In this document: piece by piece, positions 35,801-50,200 of the stretch | How positions within the stretch are numbered: position 1 is the stretch's first letter | Layout: every line of letters starts with the position of its first letter | Assembly: GCF_014905175.1 (NCBI RefSeq) | Contig: NC_057791.1 | Coordinates: 18,170,177-18,234,176 of the forward strand | Direction: 5' to 3' | Length of the DNA stretch: 64,000 nucleotides | DNA from: Aphidius gifuensis | Taxonomy: Eukaryota > Arthropoda > Insecta > Hymenoptera > Braconidae | Position numbers and translations under genes: made by a program | Notes under the pieces: model-generated | What the model saw: only the letters and a program-made list of their open reading frames with translations | Told to the model about the DNA's origin: nothing | The model's database searches: none

Positions 35801-38800
35801 ACATGCGCCATTGAGTGATGTTTAAATAATAAATTATGATGATAAATAATATACACAACTAATCGGCAATTTTTATATTTACGTCATCTTGAAATATGTA
35901 TGTAAAATATTAAAATTAATACAAATTTTATTCAACTTTCATGTCAAATTATTTACTTCTAATTTTATACAATACATATTTCAAGATGATTTTATTTTCC
36001 CTCAAATTAATGAACTTCGCATGATGAAAACGATTAGATAAAGTGGCATGTGATTTTTCGAGGATATATATATTTTTTTTTTTTCGAATATATACAGTGC
36101 AACAATAAATTAATGATTGCCAATAAAAATAAATGATGATAATGATGTTCATTGTAGGATATTTAACAATAGTGAATTCACTTGTTAAAAGTGACGCAAG
36201 GATTAATTACAAAAACACGACATTAATTATTAAAAATAAGTGCGCAAGCTAAATTTTCTCTTGGCAAAACGACACAATGATCTCCAATAAATTTAAATTA
36301 AATATAATTTAATAATGAATGAAAATTATCTGTTTCCTTGAAACAGTTGAGCAAATAATTGTGCTGAAAATGAAGAATATATTCTATGCAAGTATGTGCT
36401 GGGTGTGTCTCTTATAAACGAGTTTAAAAAAATTAAAAAAAAAAAAACCATGATAAAACGTGCAATCTAGTGTATTACTTTTAACTATTTTTTAATCATG
36501 CAAAAATCATGCAAGTATTTATATATAAACTACTAATTTGCATAATTAATAAAATAATTGAAAAAAAAATTAGCTATCAAATAATTGATGATTTATTGAT
36601 ACTTACAGTTGGAGGATTCTGTGGTGCTAATGTATGTTTACTCATGACAATTGTTGTTGTTTTAAGATCTTTAGTTCCTCCAGGTGATTTTGGTGGTACT
36701 GGCATATCAACTGGACTATTTGGCTTGTTGACTAATGACTCAGCTGCTCTCACTACATCTAAAACCTACACACAAACATACATTGTTATATTTCAAATAA
36801 TAAATAATATATTTTTGATTAATTGTTTATGTTTTAATATTAATTAATATGCATAAAAATATAATTTATACCTTTTCAGGTGTAGATTTTTCCTTGTGTT
36901 CAAGAAGAGCACGTTCACGTTCTTCTTGTTCCCAAGCAACTAATTCTGCTTTCATTTCATGTTCTTGTTTCATTGTCATAGCATCCTCATCGTCTCTATC
37001 AAGACTTGATATACTTTGTGACATTGATTTCATACCATCTGCTGAGTAATCTTTATTATCATGCTGTGAACCTTTTGATTCTTTTGAATCTCTTCCACCT
37101 GACAATGACAAGACTTTCTCAACTTCATTACGATCATAACCCTTGCATACAACAAGAGTTATTGTCTCTGGTGCTGAACGCAAAGCTGTCACAGCTTGAA
37201 CATGCGATGCTCCTAACAGTGATTTACCATTTACTTCAAGCAATCTCATTCCAACCTGATAAAATAAATATAACAATTATTTTAGCATAAAAAAAAAAAT
37301 TTTTAAATAGAGAATAATGCAAAGACAAAACTGACCTTTAATCTACCATCACGTCTAGCAGCACCAGCAGAATTAATTTTTGAAATAAATACACCCTCAT
37401 CTGAATGATCAAGTGGATTACCATGTTGTCCTTGTTGTCCACCTTTAATATGCATTCCAAGTCTTTCACCAGGTAATTTGGTAATAACAAGTTCCTGAAA
37501 TTTGAATATTCATTATTTATCATGTAAAAAAAAATAAGAAGAAATAAAAAGTATATTTAAGAAATAAAAAAAAAGATGATAAATCTGTAAAATAATAATT
37601 ATTAAATATATATATTTTTATAAAAATAAATTAGCATTAAGCACACATAAAACGAAGTGGATAATTGAATTTTATTTTAACATTAAACAACAAACAATCT
37701 TATCAAAATAAAAAACAAACTAATTATGATCGTAGGATTTAAATAAAATAAAATACAAGGGAACAATTTTTTCTTTTTAAAATTACTTACTGTCGCGGTA
37801 ATGTACTGTAAATCGACCAGCTTTTAAACATGTAGCAAAATTTAAATATAAATGAAAATTTAAAAATCAACAAATACGTTTAAACTAATTAAGGGTTTTT
37901 AATTATTTTTTTTTCATTATCAAAAGCTCAATAATTTAACAATAATTTAACAATTTATATCCCACGAATTAATAAAAAAAAGTAATAATAATATTTTGCT
38001 TGTTGAATTTACAAATTTGCGGTGCATTTAAGTGTCACAATACGAAAGCAACTAATACGCGGCGTAAAAGCTGAAAATATTATTATCGTTATTGCATAAA
38101 ATAATTTTAATATTTGATGTTTATTAATTTTATTATATTATTAAATTTATGTGGTAATTAGTTTAGTATTTACCTGATAGCCTTCTGGTAATGGATCATG
38201 TTGAATAGTGAGAGCAATTGAATCACCAAGTCGTAGTAATTCTAACACAGCTTCTTCATGGGTTGCTTTTGTCAAATCTGTTCCATTTACTTTTAAAATC
38301 CTGTCACCCATTTTAAGCTTACCGGATTTTGCAGCTATACCACCTGGTACAACCTATATTATATCATAAAAAAAATAAAATAAAACAAGATTATAATTAA
38401 TATATACAATAAAATGAATAACAAGTCAACAAAATGAATAAATTGATTATTAATAGTAACAATGTAAAACCAGTGCATTGATGAAATATTTATAAAAATA
38501 AAATTAAAGAAATTTGTTTTGTTTTTGTTGATTTTGATTACGTACATGTGATATGAAAATACCAGGCTCTTTATCACCAAATGGTGTACTTGAATGATCA
38601 GTTCCACCAATGATACTAAATCCAAGAGAACCTTCCTTCATCAGAACAACCTCCTAAAATTTAAATTACAATTTTTCATATATTAATATTTAATTTTATT
38701 GATAAATAATTAATTATTTAAGTCATTTCATGGCCAATATTGGGAAAGGAATTTTTGTAAAAAGGATTAAAATATTCACAGGCATTAAAATTTCAATAAA

Positions 38801-41800
38801 AAAGCATGTTTCATTTGTTTTCTTAAAAATAAATTGCAAAAGCAATAGTTGTGATTGAATTCGATCAGTTTGCATATGATCATTTTACTTGCTTACCTTA
38901 ATTTTGATCCAGATAAGAAGACAAGTACCCCGATAAACAATTTAAACCAAAATAATCATAATAAAATATATAAAATAAATTTATTCAAAGAGAGCAAGAT
39001 CTGATCGATGACAAAAAAAAAAATTACTAAAAAACTGTGCGATAGCGTGAGAAAAAAAAATAAAAAAAAAAAAGAATAAATGAGAAAGAAAAATCTACGA
39101 GAAAATAAAATCAATTCCGTCAATTGAGATCAATAAAAAAATTAACAATGATTTGATTGTCATGCAAAACTACGAGGTAACGTACCTCAATTATAACCGG
39201 CAGCAACAGATGATTGTCAGTGACACGTGTGACAACAGTTTCGGTGAGTGTACTCTTAGTGATGACTTCGGTAACTTTACCAAGTGTTGTAGGAGCCGGT
39301 GGAAAATTAACATCACTATGTAAATTATCAGGCTGCTTGATTGTAACAGTGACGACTGGGCCCTGTTGGGATACAAGGTCTGATGGGGATGTGGAATTTG
39401 ATGTACGTAGGAAATGTGCAGGAATCATGGCCTGAAATTCCTCGTTGGTGATTGGCTTCGGTACCTGTATATCTTCTTGTGATGATGTTGGTCTTGTTTC
39501 ATTTGTATCCTGTCCATGATTATTGTTGTCCTGTTGAATTGTTGATTTTGTCATTGTATTATTATCATTTGTTGATGTTGGTGTTGTTGTAGTACGTGGT
39601 GGAGCTGGTGGTGGTGCAGTCATCCTTGGTGCTGGTTGTGGTGCTTTATTATTTATATTTTCACTTGTTCCATTCATTTTAGCAACACCATTTATTGTTG
39701 GTGTTGTATCAATTTTTAATGAATTTAATGGTGGTGGAGTTTTTGATGTTGGACTTGTTAATATTTTATCAGCATCTATTGAACGACGATAACCACTTGT
39801 ATAGCCAGGACGATTTGCCATATAACTATTGGCTGAATATAAACCAGTGTATGGACGTGGACCAGTACCACCAATAACGTGAGGTGATTTTTCACCAGGT
39901 GTTAATTGTAATGTTGTATTTGCTTGTGATAATGGAATTTCACGTTCAACAACAAGACGTACAAATCTTTCAAGACCTGTTAACATTTGAACGGCTTGTT
40001 CATGCTTGGCATTATTAACTTCAACTCCATTTATTGAAATAACTTTATCTCCAACCATTAATTTTCCATCTTTTTGTGCAACTCCACCATCAGTTATTCG
40101 TGAAATAAATATGGCCTGTAAATTGACAATTTTTTTTATTAATAAATTATACTTTATTTATTAGAAATAATTGAAGAATTTTTCGTTTTAAATTATCTTG
40201 ACTTACTTCAGTATTTTCTTTTAGAGGAGGTGAACCTTTACCACCAGCAATGATAAATCCAAGTCCATTTTGATCTCTAATAAGTGTTGTATGTACAAGA
40301 ACAGGAACAAGTAGCTCTGATGATGTTCTTAGTGTTGGCAGTGGTTCTGGTATTTTTTTTGTCTTGAAAAAAAAAATAAATATACATATAGGTATTTATA
40401 TTTATTTATTTATTTTTGTTAAATCAATAGATAAAAAAAAAAAATACCTTTGATAGATCACGAGGTAGGCTGTCACCATTTTCATGATTATGGGAAAATG
40501 TATTTGATGAAACATACGATGTTGCACTTGGCGCACGACTTGTGCTCAGGCTCGAACAAATTGAGTCTTTTCTCGTTGAAAGCTTAAAATAATTATACAA
40601 GGGAAGGAAAAAAAAAATCATTAATGCATCTATTATGATTATAATTATTTTTCTTTGTTAAAAATATATATATAAAGATACAAGGAAAAAAAAAAATACA
40701 TATATCAAAGCAGTAGACGTTGAATATTGGATGACAAGAAAAATAATAATTTAAAATATTATTTACCTGTTCTGATGGTGGTACAGTTCGTGTGACCTCA
40801 CGATTAATAACAAGAATGAGTTCACGACCACAAGCTTTTAAAACTTCAACTGCATCATAATGGTCAGCATCGATAACTGATATTCCATTAACTGTTATAA
40901 CTTTATCACCAACCCGCAAACCCGCTAAATCCGCTGGACCACCTTTATTATTAATTACAAAAATAAATAATAATGAATTTTATATTTTATCGGTTTAATA
41001 ATTAATCTATATAAATTAAATGATTTATTTTTAAATACCTTCAGTAACCCTGGATATGAAAATGCCTTCGTCATCACCTTTGAAAGGAGTTGAACCAATT
41101 CCACCGGCAATTGACAAGCCTAGACCTCCCGTTGTTCTTTCAATATGAATTTCATATTGATCTTCTCGTACTTCTAAGGACGGCTCAACATCTGATGTAG
41201 CCCCTGAACAAACAACATTATAAAATTATATAACTATTTATTAATAATAATAATCACCAATTACTTGAACGTCACAGTAAATAATTATTATTTTTTTATT
41301 TCACAATCTACCTCTTTTACGACTACGATTTCTCACAAATATACGAAATTTTTTTGGCATCTCAATGTCAAATATCAAAAGCGTTTAATTGTTTAATAAA
41401 TAAAAATGATATTAAAGACACTGTCAACGTTGTAATGCGTACTTCTCGAGTAAAACTAAATGAAAAAAAAAATAACTAGACAAAGATAATGCATTGATGA
41501 TAAGAAGTGACTAATGTTATCATATCTTATCATCAAGCGTGCTGAATCGAATATTTTATTTAGGAAAAACTTGATTTTCGTTTACCAACATTTAAAAAAA
41601 AATAAAACAAATATCAAATTTAAAAAAAAACAATAAATTAAAGAGAAGTAGGAAGTTTTTTATTTATTTTTTTTTTTTGTTACCTTGATTGTCATATGTG
41701 TCAACGGATTCACTTGGAAGACTAGTCACTTCTTCATTTTTTTTCTTAAGTGCCTGTTGAAAAAAAAAATAAATAATTATTATTCAAATAAAATTAATTT

Positions 41801-44800
41801 AATTTTTTTAATAAATAAAAAAAAAAAATACTTGATACTTTGCAGTTATAATAGTTAACCACAATATTTATAATATTTTTTATATTTTTTAAACAAACAT
41901 CCGACAAGTCAAAAAGCTTCACGACATTTCACCATATACATTGAATATAAATTAAATCATAAGAATTCCCAAGCTGTCAAAAGACGACTATTATTTATCG
42001 ATTAATAAACAATAAATAAATAACTATAAACATCAAATCGATAATATAATTTTAATCGAAATTAACAATAAAAAAATACTATATATATAAACAAGCAATT
42101 TTGTGCCACCAACTGATAGAATTATTATTTCCACATATTTATTAAAAATAATTTTAAAATAAAATCAACAACGAGAGAATAATAAATAAAAGTAAAGATT
42201 AAAAAAAAGAAAAAAAAAGTTTAATTAAATAAAAGCATCGGACTGAAACAGACTGAAACATGGACAAACTACACTGAAAAAATAAAAAATGAATACAAAT
42301 AAATCAATGACCAGTTGATTGATTTATAAGTAAAAAAAAATAAGATAAAAATAAAAAATCTACTCATTCACAAACTTGATATTCATTCAAAAATCAGCAT
42401 CTACCAAAAAGCATTAATAGTGAAACAATATCAAAAAAAATTATATACAAAAAAGGTGCCAATAAATTATCGTGATTTAAAAATAAAAAAATCACGAGTG
42501 TATATAAATTGCAGTGCATGAATTTTTTTATTTTCCTAAAAAAACAAATTATTGTCTTTTAATTTATCTCGTTATAATTATTGTTTTAAAAATATTGTTT
42601 TGAGAAAAAAATAAAATATAATAGCTGAGGGAATAAAAATTGAAAATATAATATTTGTCAAACAGTTGTTAAATGCTGACCTGTTTGATGATTGAGGCAA
42701 CTTTATCCGGGTCAATTGCGGCATGTATTCGTTTGTTTTTAAGATGATGTGGGGTATCACGTCGATGGAGTTTATTTGGTTTATCCAATTCACCCCCACC
42801 CTCGATATCACCACCACCACCACCACCATCTTCAGTTATTTTAAATTCAACATGTCTCTGCATTTCATCACCCTCAGAATCATCTTCATCCCTACCCCTT
42901 GATTCTGACACCGAACCCTCGACCTCAGCATCCTGCAACAGGAGCCCCTTCCTCACCACCTGTCGCACGATATTTTAACCTCAACCCTTTCACCCACATT
43001 TTGTCCGACCCACTTACCCAAATTATCTTTTATTTTTCTATTTTAATTCTATCTATCTTTCTCTCTTTCTTTTTTTTTTACTTTTTACTTTTTACTTCAT
43101 TATCGAGCACAAAATTGTCACACAAAATTACTAAACGAGCAAAAAAGCATTCATTTTTGAATTTACATTTTAATAAATTTAGTTTTTTTTTTTTTTTTTT
43201 AATTTGAGCTTTTGAAATGTTGAGCTTTTGACAATGTGATAAAATGGAATTTTTGTTTTGTGGATATATTAAAGAAAAAAAAAAATTATAATCAAATTTA
43301 AAAACAAGTTATCGACTTACTGTCATTGATGATGGTTCTGGAATTTCTTGTGACATTACTGTGTTTCGATCAAGCGAGTTGTCATTCGATGTTTCCGTCT
43401 GACCAACTTTGGCTTCATCCTGTTTTGTATCACGATACATTATTTCTTGCTCCAACTCATTTTCAGCTTCATTGATATTTTCAGGATTTAAAAATTCAGC
43501 TTTATCAAGACCAAATGTTTGTGAAACATCCTTTAAATTAGATAAAAAAAAAAATTAAAAATCCATTTGTTTTCTCAAATATTTATAATAATTTACCTGT
43601 TCATCTGTTGATCCTGATCTACTGTCATTTTTTCCTTTACCAAATAACTTATGTGCCTTTGCTTTGAGTTCTTTAGGATGTGGTGTATTTTGTCTTACAA
43701 ATTGTGTCTATAAAAAAAACAAAAAAAATATCCAACATATTAAATATTATTTTCATAAATCAGCATCAATATTTATCAAGTTAATTTACAAAGTATATTA
43801 ATAATTTTCTACCTATACTTACATGCAGTTTCAACAGAGATAAAATAATAATAGGAACAAATACCAGGTTAAACAACGTGTAGAAAAAAAAATAAACAAG
43901 AATTAAAATTATTGCAAAAATAAAGTATACATATATTTGCGATAATTAAAGAAAAAAAAAGAAGAAAAAAAAAAAAGAGAATAGTAAAAAAAAAAGAAAA
44001 AAAAAGTATTAATTAAAATCATGCATACAATAAAACAAAAAAAAAAGAAAAAGAAAAAGAAGAAAAAAAAAAAACCATTGTGTTGAATGGGTATTGTTAT
44101 GTAAAATATTATAAATCACTTGGAGTAAGAAAAAATAAAATGAAAAAAAAATAATTAAAAATAAATTAATTCATAAGATTTAGTTTTCATGCAAAATAAT
44201 CGACGTATTAAATTCATAAAAGATGAGTCTGAAGTAACAGAATGACTTTGTATGAGCAACTTGTTCACCTCCTTGTCAGCATCTGGACCATCATCACTAA
44301 ATTTGACAGAGTGTGTTCTTGATGCTTCTTTTTCTTGCCAATTTTCATCATCACTACTACCAATTTCTCGCATTTCATTATTTTGACCATTGCTTCTACC
44401 ACCAACAGCAACACCAACTTTTCCTGATTCTAAAAATAAATGAAAATAAATTATTTATAGAAATTTAATATGAGTAATTTGATAGTACAAAGTATTACCA
44501 TGTGGTCCAGTTGCATGATACTCTAATTGTGGTAGAAGAAAACACGTGAGAACTTCTTGACCAGAATCTTCATCCAAATCTGTTTGAAAAGTCAACATTG
44601 GCTGTGCTTGATTTTCACTAAGCCATACTGCTTTTAAATTTAAATTTATCAATGTATATGGCAAATACTGAAGCCTAAAAATAAAAACATTATATAAATA
44701 CAAATGAGATTATCTAATTTTAAAATTATAAAATTATTATTTACCTATTTCCTGATACATCAAGAACATGGAGAGCACTACACTGTCCAACTTCCTGTGG

Positions 44801-47238
44801 TAAATACTGTAATTTATTGTCTCTCAATGATAAAACACCTAGATTATTTAGATTTCCTGTTTAAACAAATAAATAAATAATATATTACACAGTATTTTTA
44901 AAGATTAAACGCGATTAAATTGAAACGATAATTACCTATTTCAGTTGGTAGTGCATGTAAACTATTTCGATCGACATTTAAATTATTTAAATTTAAAAGA
45001 TTACCAATTGTTACTGGTAATTCAAGAAGAAAATTTTCAGTTAATATTAATTCTTGTAAATTTTCACATTTTCCAATATTTATATTTAATTCAGATAATC
45101 TATTTTGATCAACTTTAATAATTGTTAATTTTTTTAATTCACCCAAACCATCTGGTAATTTTTCAATATTATTTTGTGATAAATGTAAATCAGTCAATGA
45201 TTTAAGACCACCAATTTCTTCTGGTAAATCTTCAAGATGATTTTCTGATACATCTAAACATGCTAATGTTGATAATTGACCAATTTCTGGTGGCAAATGT
45301 TGTAACTGATTATGATCCAGCCATAATTCTTGTAATGCTGGTAATTTTCCTATATGAGGAGGCTAGCAAAATAATTTTAAATAATTATTTAAATTATAAA
45401 TTATATACTAACAATTATTGTAAAAAAAAAAATAATTATAAATACCAATTCATCAATGTCATTATCACCAAGATCAAGTCGTTCAAGTTTTGTCAATTGG
45501 GATAATGATTCTGGTAATGATTTAAGAAGATTTTCTCTTAATTCCAATGATTGTAATGACAACAAGCTACAAGTAAATAATTAAAATAAAAATAAAAAAA
45601 ACATTCTAAATCATTATGAAATAATTGAATAAATAAAATAATTAAAAAATCATAAATTACCATCCAAAGTCTGGTGGTAAATTAGTAAGTGACATGTCAT
45701 TGAGGCCAAGAATCGTCAAGTTTTTAAGTTTCACAAAACCTGCTGGAAGTCTGCCAGAAAAAAAAAAAAATAATTAAAGATAAACAATTGTATATAGATG
45801 TAGACATATATATTGATTGTGTTAAATAAAAATATCAATAAATAAATACCTGGGAATTGGATTGCTGCTAAAGTCTGCCACCTGCAGGGCAAGCATATTT
45901 TTGATGCTTTCAGGAATGTCTGGTATGTCTGAAATAAATAATAACACCAAGGTCGTTTTAATAATGATTGTTGATGATGTAATCATGTGTGTAACATGTG
46001 TTGATATTAAAGTAAATACACCTCAATGAGCCAGTCTACCTTCAATACTACAATTATTGTGTAATAAAAATAGAAAATTTAATTTTTTATTTATTGGCAA
46101 GTGTTTGCTAAACGTAATTATTTAACTTTAATACAATTACTACCAAGTTTACATATTTTTTTATCAAAATTAAAAGAAAAAAATAATTCAACTGTTTTTT
46201 TATTATAAAATAAATAAATTGTTATTATTATTATTTTTTAAATTAAAAAAAAAAAACAATAAAATTTTAAATATCAAGTGTATTTTTATAAATTCTATTG
46301 ATGAAAAATGTCAACAATAGTAAAATGTCAGAAACAACAAGAAGAAAAATAAAAGTATAATTTGTTATTTTCTTTTTTTTTATGTAAAAAAAAAAGTAAT
46401 GATAGTTGTTGGATCAACAACTTGAAATCGAATGTTGTCTAACCATATTCAGCATCAAGACGATTGTCCTTGATCTCACCATAAAAATATCAACATTTTT
46501 ATTTTGTTTATAATTTTATCAAAAAATAATCAACTGACAAATTAAATTTTACAACTTTTAATTGTACAAACAAGCTAAAATGTTTATCAATTAAAACTTT
46601 ATTATTTAATTTAATATTTTAATTAAGTAAATTTTATTTAATAAACGTGTTGATGATCATTCTACCAATAGAAAAAAAAATAAATAATCAAAGTAAAAAA
46701 AAAAAAGCTTAAAAAATAATAAATCATCATTTAGAAAATTAAATTAAATTTCTAGACAATAACAAATCATTATACAATCCCTATTTGTCTATATAAAATT
46801 TCACTTGTGTTTGCTTGTTTTTTTTTTTTCTACAAGAACAATGGTTGATAAATCTTTCTCTTTTGTATACTCGAGATGATTCTTCAATATTCAACAAGAG
46901 AAAACTAAAAAAATAAATTAAAAACGATTGCTTGATCTCATTATACTCTTCATCAAATAAACTATCATCTTGGTTTTGAATCCTGCCAAGTTCATCATAG
47001 GTCAAATATGTTTTTCAAACAATCATCTACATTTATCTCTCTCACACAATTAAAGCACAAAAAATTTATTTATCCTTTTATGACAAATTATCAAAAAGAA
47101 TGAAAATTATAAAATCATCATTGTTCTAAATGTACCGAGTATATCTATATACACCACACAATGTCCAACAACTCAAGAATGTAATGACGATGACGTGATT
47201 ACAACCAAGCGTGATTCCGTGCAGGAAGAATTGTGTTT

Positions 47239-47272
<34 letters not shown>

Positions 47273-50200
47273 TCCTTTATTCACCCAACTGGTTTAGTAA
47301 CCAAATTATAGGGTCCAAAAATATCAAAATACATGAATAATTAATTACAGTAGTATCAAGTAGCACCAAGTTAATTACAATTTTAATTTAACTTGTTGTG
47401 AAAATATAATGAACATAACATTGACAATTTGGTAGGCTTAGTTAATGATAGCATATTTAAATTCAAGTTTTGATGTGTGTTGAATAGTACATTAGCTGAT
47501 TGCATTAGTTCAACTGATGGTTTACGTTGTGAATACAAAAAATGCAAAGGATTTGAATAGAAAGGAGTTATCATCTGCCTCATCTGCTGCCTGCCCGGTA
47601 CCAAAACATTAATACTATTTAGCATCTCAGGACAATCAATAAAACCATTAATTAAATTTAGGCAGACAGCAGACAACACCAGACTCCTCCTCTCCACCAT
47701 TGGTATGAATCCAACTGCTTTACACATTGCTATGTTATCATAGCCTCTTGGAAAAAATCCCAGACTATTTTTCCTTACATAATGTCTAATAAATCTACGT
47801 TGCAATGCTTCAATTTTCTTTATCATAAACTTTGTACTTGGACACCAAATTAATAGTGCATATTCAGCCTTTGAGTAAATTAAAGCATTGAATAACAATT
47901 TAGCTGTATATTGATCATTGAAATTTTTATCCTGTCTAACTATGATAAAAAAAAAAATTCTTTTCCGTTTAAATTAAACTATTTTTTGTCGTGAAAGTTT
48001 TATTTTTCATTTAATCAATTTACGTTAAATAATATTTATTAACTTTGGACCTCCTAGAATGAATTGCTTTCAAGATAAATTAACAGACAATACAAAATTT
48101 ATATTGATTAAATCAATTTTATTTTCTCGTATTTATATATTAATTTAAAACATTATTATTATTATTTTCAAGGTCTGTCATTTGAAACTAAGAAATGAGA
48201 TAAAAAAAAAAAAATTTGTAATAGCACACGATATCATATGTGAATGTACACAATCATACGATAATATATGCTTGAATGAAAATACGTATTTGTAAACGGG
48301 AATAGCCGAGTACAACAACGAAAGTACCCTCAATATATTATCGACACAATAAAACCATGTATTATATAAATAAAAATACATTTAAAAATATAAAATAACG
48401 ACAAATAGTGAGTGACCTTGTTATTAATATAAAAATATTATTTCATTAATTTAAATACATTGATAAATGCTCTTCATCAACTACAACAACAACTCTTCAT
48501 TAATAATAAATGTAAAATAAAATTAAATAAATAATTATTTATTTAATTACTTTTAACAACAAGAATTGTTTCGAAAGATTAAATAAAATTGTACCTTATC
48601 AATGACCATTTCAAAGACCGTGAAATGAGCTTTTAAATGACATTCAATAATCCATATTTAATATTTTCTTATCATGATATTGGTAATTGGAAAAAAAATA
48701 ATTCTATACATGTACATACATATATATAAATATATTTTTATTATTGAAAAAAAAATATTTCATGAAACATTGTTCAATATAAAAATTGATAAATGATTTA
48801 AAAAAATAGTTATGGATTTTTTATTATTTATTATAGTGAATATAATATTGATAAGATAAATTGTTTATTTTATAAATAAATTAGTTTTTTTTTTTTTTTT
48901 GTAGAAAAAAATTCAAATGAATAATTTGAAAATTTTATAAATGTATGTTTGTCATTTTGTTTGTATTAATAGAATAAATTGTTTGTTTAAAAATATATTT
49001 ATACAGTAAACAAATTAATTTTGTTGTAGAAAAAAAATTATGAAAAATGTAGATTAATTATTTTAGTGACAGAATACTGATGCATTTATGACGTGTGATA
49101 TTGTCACCTGTTGCTGGTATATATGTTAAATATAAAAGTTGCATATAATTTACATGACAATAAATGTACATGTTGTATGCTCATTGTCAATGAACATCAT
49201 CAAAATTTGTTTGTTAATCAACACGAGTATATAATAAATATATAAAACGAGCTTTTCGTTTTTTTTTTTTTCATTTTTGTTGGCAAAAATTAATATTTTC
49301 TTGAAAAACCTGTTGAATTTTTGTGCTTTTTTTTTCTTTTCTTTCATTTGCTTCTTTTATTTTAGTCTAAAAAAAAATAAAAAAAAAAGCAAAACTAACG
49401 ACCGTGAACTAAAACGATGCCGCCAAGTCTAACGAGTTCTGGTTTGCTGTGTGATCGTGTCGTTTTAATAGACCGCGACAGTGTGTACAGTCCAGCACCA
49501 CCACCACAAGTTGCTCTTATTATTTTTTTTTTTTTTACCATTACCATCATGATCAAGCTCATGAAACTAACAGAATCAAAAGTAACATGATTTAAACATT
49601 CATGATATATAATACAAAACCAGACAATAATATCAAGTTACATAAATCAAAGTAAATGAATATTTTTTTATTTTTAAACTTTATTTTTTTTAATACTCAA
49701 TGAAATTTAAAAATAATATTAAGATTTAAAATAAATAAAAAATATAATTTAATTATTTTATAATAAATAATGTTTATTTTTAAATAAATATATATATTTA
49801 ATTTTTGAAAAATAATAATCGTTACTCATTAGTAATAAATTACTAGCGTGAGAATAATCGAAATTTCATAATAGCTATCGTTAAAAATTTTTGATATAAA
49901 ACTAATTTTATTTCCATAGCAAAATCAATCGAGATTAGAATTAAATACGTATAAATAATAATCATCATTTGGTCACGCAAATTTATGCTATTCTTTTTTA
50001 TTTTATTTTTCAAATAGAATATATTTTAAATAAATGTTTATTATTAGTTTTTGTATAATTTAATAATTACTAAATGAATAAATAAATTCGTCAATTAATA
50101 GCTTGTATTGCAAGGTAAACATTTAATTTTTTAAATTGAAAAAACAAAATGGGGAAATTCCTATTTTTAAAATTGTTATGTAGCTTTTTTTATAGTTTTT

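Noticed and set aside
44155..44268. Extension of the scrib exon at 44269 to a stop (VNKLLIQSH...)
   Set aside because: A GTGAAC donor follows GAC AAG GAG and the next exon restores the conserved NTPHPKELK region; read-through is at most a retained intron.
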